Positions 23,302-26,820 of a DNA stretch of 26,820 bases are shown here, piece by piece (positions within the stretch are counted from its first letter, which is position 1; the number at the start of each line of letters is the position of its first letter). The stretch spans positions 1-26,820 of the forward strand of contig JASDTB010000029.1 of NCBI GenBank assembly GCA_041441455.1, written 5' to 3'. The notes below the pieces were generated by a model, which worked only from the letters and a program-made list of their open reading frames with translations, was not told the origin of the DNA and ran no database searches. A program made the position numbers and the translations under genes. The DNA comes from JAFIHK01 sp041441455 (GTDB lineage Bacteria > Bacteroidota > Bacteroidia > Bacteroidales > UBA932).

Positions 23302-24864
23302 TGCAAATGTTGCAATTCTTCCAATATAGTCACCGTATTTCACAAATACGGTGATTTTTTCATTTATGGTCACCTCTCCTTTTAAATACGCAGGTTGCCA
23401 CCATTTTGTCTGGCTGACAATGTCTCCTTTTTGATTTATGAAGGCAGAGATACCTGTATTTGCACTTCTAGCAATGTCTCTTCTTGTCTCAATTGCTCTA
23501 AGCGAAGCGTATCTTAGATGTTGGTTGTACCCTGGAGTGTTTCCCCACCATCCGTCGTTAGTGATGATGGTCATCAAATTTGCACCTTTTTGCACATACT
23601 CTCTATAATAGTCTCCATAAATTGATTCGTAACAGATAGCTGCTCCAACTACAATATTTGAATTTGATGATTTGAAAACATCTCTCTCTTTCTGTGTTCC
23701 GTAGCTTCCTGTAGCTCCGCCCAAATCGATTGCAAATGAGTTGATAAAATCGAGGAATTGAGGATATGGGAGATACTCGACCAAGACAACAAGTTTTGAT
23801 TTGTGATAAAATTTAAAATTTGCTGACGAGTCGGTGTAGATGGCTGTATTAAAGACGTCATACCATCCGTAATCCGATTGGCGAGCCGTATAAGTAGGTT
23901 TATCCTTTAATCCATATACAAGATATGTTGTCGCTCCAAAAAGGAGATCTGTGTTTGGTCTGCTCTTTAAAAAATCTACCAGTTTAACTGAAGTTTCATG
24001 GCTCATTGGGGCATTTTCCGATACTCCAGAAGTAAAGGTCTCTGGAGCTACAATTAGATCTGTCGATAGCTCAGAGCTGTTTTTTGCAAGAGTAAGCAAG
24101 ATTTCGTCTTGCTGAGCTTGACTCATTCCTGCGAATTTATCATTATAAGGATCTATGTTAGGCTGTAAGACAACTACTTGTTTCCTTTCTCCTACCTCTT
24201 TGTATGTGTAGTATTTTGATAGTGAAATGGTTATTGGAACAACTATTAATAGAACTGCCAATGCTGTGCGGATTTTGATTGACTTGCCAGTGAGAGTTAA
24301 TGATTGAGGCATCACTCCAAATCTTGCAAACATGTTCCTGTCTCTCATTATTCTAAATAAGACTACGTTTACAAGCAAGATCCAAAGCGAGCCACCTAAG
24401 GTTCCTGTATATTCGTACCATTGAGCGAGGTAGTGAGATGTTGCAAGTGTATTTCCGAGAGTCAACCATGGCCAAGAGATCTCTGCATCGAAGTAGAAAT
24501 GTTCCCAAGCCAACCATGCTATAATTAAAAACATGTAGCCCAGCTTTTCGTTTGTTCTCTTTTTAAACCATCTGAACAACATAAATATCAATGACATCTG
24601 TAATGCATTTGCAATAACAGCCGCTGCAGCTCCTGCTACTGTCGCATTATAAATCCAATAGGTTGTAGCTAAATTCCAGATTAAAAAGGGTAAGTAAAAA
24701 TTTATCCAAGCCATTTTGCCTTTAAAAAAGCTCTCAGCAAGTAAAAGTGGACTAAAGGAGATTAGTGAAAGAGGCGCAGTATGAGGCACTAAAAAGGGCA
24801 CTGATATCAAGATTGCAAATAAAATAAATAGTATTAATTTAAATTTTTTCTCCTTTTTAGTCAT
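23242..24864 (-). CDS. lnt: Apolipoprotein N-acyltransferase
   Basis: 540-aa inner-membrane enzyme that adds the third acyl chain to lipoproteins. The N-terminal half (about 8-215) has multiple hydrophobic helices, and a last helix lies near the C-terminus (about 513-533). Between them is the nitrilase-like domain with the expected triad Glu275 (VAPETF), Lys357 (YHKSKLV) and Cys411 (GAAICYES). The length fits the family. It is monocistronic and convergent with ubiD, overlapping its end by 60 nt. The start ATG has a strong GGAG-type ribosome site 6 nt upstream, which is part of a 22-nt duplication. Confidence 0.96.
   Translation of the reverse strand: MTKKEKKFKLILFILFAILISVPFLVPHTAPLSLISFSPLLLAESFFKGKMAWINFYLPFLIWNLATTYWIYNATVAGAAAAVIANALQMSLIFMLFRWFKKRTNEKLGYMFLIIAWLAWEHFYFDAEISWPWLTLGNTLATSHYLAQWYEYTGTLGGSLWILLVNVVLFRIMRDRNMFARFGVMPQSLTLTGKSIKIRTALAVLLIVVPITISLSKYYTYKEVGERKQVVVLQPNIDPYNDKFAGMSQAQQDEILLTLAKNSSELSTDLIVAPETFTSGVSENAPMSHETSVKLVDFLKSRPNTDLLFGATTYLVYGLKDKPTYTARQSDYGWYDVFNTAIYTDSSANFKFYHKSKLVVLVEYLPYPQFLDFINSFAIDLGGATGSYGTQKERDVFKSSNSNIVVGAAICYESIYGDYYREYVQKGANLMTIITNDGWWGNTPGYNQHLRYASLRAIETRRDIARSANTGISAFINQKGDIVSQTKWWQPAYLKGEVTINEKITVFVKYGDYIGRIATFALILFIGLIILVIIRKTPFK
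23330..23360 (+). terminator. Intrinsic terminator of the surE-ubiD operon, inside lnt
   Basis: A perfect 11-bp stem (TCACCGTATTT / AAATACGGTGA) with a 3-nt loop, followed by TTTTTT. It lies 28 nt past the ubiD stop. The whole signal falls in the coding region of lnt on the other strand, where it encodes part of EKITVFVKYGDYIG. Confidence 0.92.
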
Positions 24865-24884
24865 AATTTATCTCCTTTTTAGTC
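24849..24884 (-). repeat. 22-nt tandem duplication over the lnt start codon
   Basis: The 14-mer TCTCCTTTTTAGTC occurs at 24849-24862 and 24871-24884. On the minus strand one copy supplies the ribosome site AAAAAGGAGA and the other encodes the first codons (M-T-K-K-E), so the gene starts inside a duplicate of its own leader. Confidence 0.85.
24871..24876 (-). promoter_or_regulatory. Strong Shine-Dalgarno site of lnt
   Basis: AGGAGA lies 6 nt before the ATG. This stands out because several other genes in the window, such as surE, show no purine-rich site. A -7-like TATCTTTG (24925-24932, minus strand) lies further upstream. Confidence 0.6.
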
Positions 24885-24939
24885 TTATTTTACTATTTTT
24901 GTAGATAGTTATTCATTTTGTTTACAAAGATAAGAATTT

Positions 24940-25572
24940 GTGCTGTTAAATTTCATCAAAGGTTTTATTGTCGGTTTAGGTGCTTCAATTCCATTGGGCC
25001 CGCTAGGCGTCATGTGTGTTCAAAAGACCTTAAGTAAAGGTAGAAATTCTGGGTTCATCACAGGGTTGGGGGCTGCTGTGTCTGATACATTCTTTGCCGC
25101 ATTTGCAATCCTTTCCTTGGCACTTATTCAGGATTTTGTTACCGAATACGAAACTGGTGTTTTGATGTTTGGTGGTCTGGCTGTTGTTATTATTGGCCTT
25201 AAGATTTATCTAACGAATCCTGTTAAACAGATCAGACAAAGCACTGGTGGCAAACGCCATTTTGAGGACTTTTTCTCTGCTGTAATCATGACAGTAACTA
25301 ATCCTGGAGCTGTTTTTCTTATTCTTGGTCTTTTCGCTTTTGTAGGTCTCGACATAGATGGACAGTCTGCTCGCAGTCTGATCTCTGCAACTCTTTGGGG
25401 AGTCTTTCTGGGAGGTGCAACTTGGTGGTTTGCTCTTAGCACATCGGTAAATGTCTTCAGAAAAAAATTCAGACTCAAACAGCTTCTAATGATTAATCGT
25501 GTTTCAGGAATAATCATCGTCGTTCTTGGTCTTGTCTCCTTTTTCGAGGGTCTGTTCCGTCTTATCAAATGA
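24940..25572 (+). CDS. LysE family amino acid exporter
   Basis: 210-aa inner-membrane protein of the LysE/RhtB translocator family. The family N-terminal pattern is GASIPLGPLGVMCVQKTLSKGRNSG (in part), followed by GLGAAVSDTFFA. A second conserved half has VTNPGAVFLILG (about 125-136). Five or six hydrophobic segments span the protein. Such proteins export amino acids or similar small molecules; the substrate is unknown. The start is GTG at 24940, since no ATG occurs between the divergent lnt start and the conserved N-terminus. The last ten codons and TGA stop are duplicated directly downstream in frame. Confidence 0.9.
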   Translation: MLLNFIKGFIVGLGASIPLGPLGVMCVQKTLSKGRNSGFITGLGAAVSDTFFAAFAILSLALIQDFVTEYETGVLMFGGLAVVIIGLKIYLTNPVKQIRQSTGGKRHFEDFFSAVIMTVTNPGAVFLILGLFAFVGLDIDGQSARSLISATLWGVFLGGATWWFALSTSVNVFRKKFRLKQLLMINRVSGIIIVVLGLVSFFEGLFRLIK

Positions 25573-25605
25573 TTTTTTGAGAGACTGTTCCGCCTTATCA
25601 AATAA
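25540..25605 (+). repeat. In-frame 33-nt tandem duplication of the lysE 3' end
   Basis: 25540-25572 encodes FFEGLFRLIK plus TGA. 25573-25605, in the same frame and with no gap, encodes FFERLFRLIK plus TAA. The copies differ at five bases: two silent third positions, a two-base Gly-to-Arg change and the stop codon type. Confidence 0.95.
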
Positions 25606-25678
25606 CTGTAAGACTTTTACTTTACTTTTATATCATCAAACTTATTTCGAAGCGGTAGTTTTAAAGCAAAAAAATTCA

Positions 25679-25686
25679 TACTTTTG
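25679..25686 (+). promoter_or_regulatory. Possible ssrA -7 element (TACTTTTG)
   Basis: TACTTTTG fits TAnnTTTG and lies 26 nt before the mature tmRNA 5' end, leaving room for a short leader that RNase P would remove. The -33 region is only T-rich. Confidence 0.45.
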
Positions 25687-25712
25687 CGGACTTGATTTTA
25701 TATCATACTTAC

Positions 25713-26109
25713 GGGGATGTTTTGGTTTTGACAGCATTCTGAATCGGAAAGTAAGCACGTCGAGCGCTGTGAGGCCGGCTCGTAAATCCCGGGTCACAAG
25801 CCATAACTGGCAACAACAACTATGCACTCGCTGCGTAATTAAGCTAAGCTTAATCGCTTTATCGCCGCCAGCTAGGTCTGGCCGTGACGAGTATCCCGCC
25901 CGGCTTTAAGCCTGTTATGCCGAGGCAAATGGGGTATCATTCAAACGGGATGCTGGTGCTTACTCCTCTAAGGCGCCCTAAGATAAAGAGGATAAGGTAG
26001 TGATGGTCTGTCTGTCGACAGCCACTACTCGAAAAACAATGGCAGAATAAACGTGTAGAAAGCTTTTGGATGGTTTGTTTGGACGGCGGTTCGAGTCCGC
26101 CCATCTCCA
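25713..26109 (+). ncRNA. ssrA: Transfer-messenger RNA (tmRNA)
   Basis: About 397 nt. It rescues stalled ribosomes with SmpB and tags the unfinished peptide. The 5' end GGGGATGTTTTGGTTTTGAC is typical of tmRNA. The acceptor stem pairs GGGGATG (25713-25719) with CATCTCC (26102-26108), and the third pair is G-U, the alanine identity element. The T arm is GGCGG-TTCGAGT-CCGCC (26085-26101). The tag frame is at 25809-25838. The 3' CCA is not encoded (ACA follows the stem), so it must be added after transcription. Between tag and tRNA-like end lie the expected pseudoknot-rich sequences. A terminator follows directly. Confidence 0.97.
25809..25838 (+). other. ssrA: tmRNA tag reading frame (GNNNYALAA)
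   Basis: The resume codon GGC follows CATAACT; the frame reads Gly-Asn-Asn-Asn-Tyr-Ala-Leu-Ala-Ala and stops at TAA. With the alanine carried on tmRNA the tag is AGNNNYALAA. The YALAA end is the protease-recognised part. Confidence 0.93.
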
Positions 26110-26114
26110 CAAAA

Positions 26115-26147
26115 AAAGGGTAACTAAACAGATTTTAGTTGCCCTTT
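26115..26147 (+). terminator. Terminator after ssrA
   Basis: A 14-bp stem (AAAGGGTAACTAAA / TTTAGTTGCCCTTT, one G-U pair) with a 5-nt loop starts 6 nt after the tmRNA end. The stem itself supplies a short 3' T run. Confidence 0.9.
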
Positions 26148-26159
26148 ATCATTACCACC

Positions 26160-26262
26160 TGTCTTCTATTCTTTTCTTTTCTTTTCTTTCAATCTTTCTA
26201 TAATCCTATTCCCTATATTTCTATATTCCAATATTCCTGTCTTCTATTCCTTTATTCCTACA
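26160..26262. repeat. Pyrimidine-rich low-complexity stretch
   Basis: Runs of CTTTT and TTCTATATTCC-like words, strongly C/T-biased on the plus strand. It is not coding, although it leaves a frame open. Confidence 0.8.
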
Positions 26263-26294
26263 TTTCTATATTTCTATATTTCTATATTTCTATA
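26263..26294. repeat. 8-bp microsatellite TTTCTATA x4
   Basis: Four exact copies of TTTCTATA in tandem, with degenerate copies on either side. Confidence 0.95.
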
Positions 26295-26322
26295 TTCCTG
26301 TCTTCTATTCCTACATTCCTAC

Positions 26323-26378
26323 ATCCCCATATCCCCATATCCCCATATCCCCATATCCCCATATCCCCATATCCCCAT
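26323..26378. repeat. 8-bp microsatellite ATCCCCAT x7
   Basis: Seven exact tandem copies of ATCCCCAT followed by a partial copy. The unit length is not a multiple of three and no gene surrounds it. Confidence 0.97.
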
Positions 26379-26463
26379 ATCCCTCTTTTCCTCTGTTCCT
26401 AAATTTCTCTAATTCTCACTATCTCACCTTCTTGTCTTCACTGCTAACTTAAAGAATATTAAG

Positions 26464-26536
26464 GCGTTTTGCATTTCCCGTCAGACTATGGGTAGTCTGC
26501 CAGACACCCCCTGGTCTGCATGAATTTGCATAACGC
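26464..26536. repeat. 73-bp imperfect palindrome
   Basis: The ends pair (GCGTTTTGCAT against ATTTGCATAACGC). Inside are two further hairpins: CAGACTA-TGGG-TAGTCTG (26482-26499) and CAGAC-N8-GTCTG (26501-26518). The element is similar to its own reverse complement over its whole length. It could be a dispersed intergenic palindrome or a protein-binding site; no gene is near. Confidence 0.75.
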
Positions 26537-26820
26537 ACAGATAAACAGCTGTATAGCTCTTGCAATAGTGTAGACATAAATTATAATGACCTGTTCAGAA
26601 GATACATATATTTTATTGGGTTTAATTCAGGCATAACTTCTTGATTATAATTGTGCTTCGCAAGTTATGAGCTCAGCTACGCTTCGCGAATATGGAGCTT
26701 CGCAATTTATATGCTCAGCTGCGCTTCGCCCTGTCCGGAACATCACATGTATTTGTATTTGATACATCTTAGTTTGAAGTTGAATCTTAGCTTGAAGCTC
26801 AGTTTTCAAGCAAAAGCTAT
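26537..26820. repeat. Gene-free end with a 42-bp-period direct repeat
   Basis: Two 36-nt copies, 26653-26688 and 26695-26730, share GCTTCGCAA-TTAT-GCTCAGCT-CGCTTCGC with a few substitutions. An 8-bp inverted pair CATAACTT / AAGTTATG lies around the start of copy 1. No ORF, promoter or RNA gene can be supported in the rest, and sequence continues past the window. Confidence 0.75.

Noticed and set aside
25570..25572. TGA read as an amino acid in this genome
   Set aside because: TGA also ends surE and the thioredoxin gene at sensible family lengths, and Trp is encoded by TGG, so TGA works as a stop.
26080..26109. Possible separate tRNA gene (T arm GGTTCGAGTCC)
   Set aside because: It pairs with the segment at 25713-25719 and forms the 3' tRNA-like half of tmRNA; no D or anticodon arm lies just upstream.
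26323..26378. Possible CRISPR array
   Set aside because: The units are 8 bp, directly adjacent with no spacers, and no cas gene is present.
26139..26402. 87-codon open frame rich in Ile, Pro, Tyr and Phe
   Set aside because: The repeated peptide pattern comes from the 8-bp microsatellites; low-complexity DNA simply lacks stops here.

Overview
This looks like a scaffold piece from a Bacteroidales-type bacterium (phylum Bacteroidota), probably a draft or metagenome assembly, because a run of ten Ns lies at 884-893. Three things point to this group. The proteins include a dipeptidyl peptidase IV-like S9 peptidase, a TlpA/DUF5106-like thioredoxin protein and a 4HB-HAMP membrane protein. Several intergenic regions carry TAnnTTTG-type -7 promoter elements. 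The tmRNA has a GNNNYALAA tag, close to the G(E/N)NNYALAA tags known from this group. The DNA is AT-rich. Genes are tightly packed in the middle and absent at both ends.

Layout. 1-1279 holds no gene: a 13-bp tandem array, a composite palindromic repeat element of about 410 bp with 28-bp inverted ends, degenerate AT-rich sequence, the N gap and a terminator. 1280-5231 holds glnS (-), yicC (+) and a PocR-domain histidine kinase (-). 5428-6363 (+) encodes an exported protein that resembles the conserved tail of larger Bacteroidota surface proteins. 6459-12207 (-) is a tight four-gene operon, read in the order 4HB-HAMP membrane protein, TrkH K+ channel, RecD-like helicase, DPP-IV peptidase. 12330-13334 (-) is gapA with its own promoter and terminator.

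13475-23301 (+) is one long operon: surE, an lpxB-ogt fusion, dapF, coaD, a two-module thioredoxin-like protein, an FAD/Fe-S D-lactate dehydrogenase-like oxidase and a ubiD-family decarboxylase. Its gaps run from a 20-nt overlap to 16 nt. It ends in an intrinsic terminator that lies inside the 3' coding end of the convergent lnt gene (23242-24864, -). Next come a LysE-type exporter, whose last ten codons and stop are tandemly duplicated, and ssrA (tmRNA) with a terminator. From 26150 to the end there is no gene, only microsatellites, a 73-bp imperfect palindrome and a 42-bp-period repeat.

Most genes are housekeeping: translation, RNA turnover, lipid A and lipoprotein maturation, lysine/peptidoglycan precursor, CoA, glycolysis, ribosome rescue. 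I found no defence island, phage, transposase or CRISPR array. The observations most worth a second look are the lpxB-ogt fusion, the terminators embedded in coding sequence, the in-frame duplication at the lysE end, the composite palindromic element and the orphan 4HB-HAMP protein placed next to trkH.
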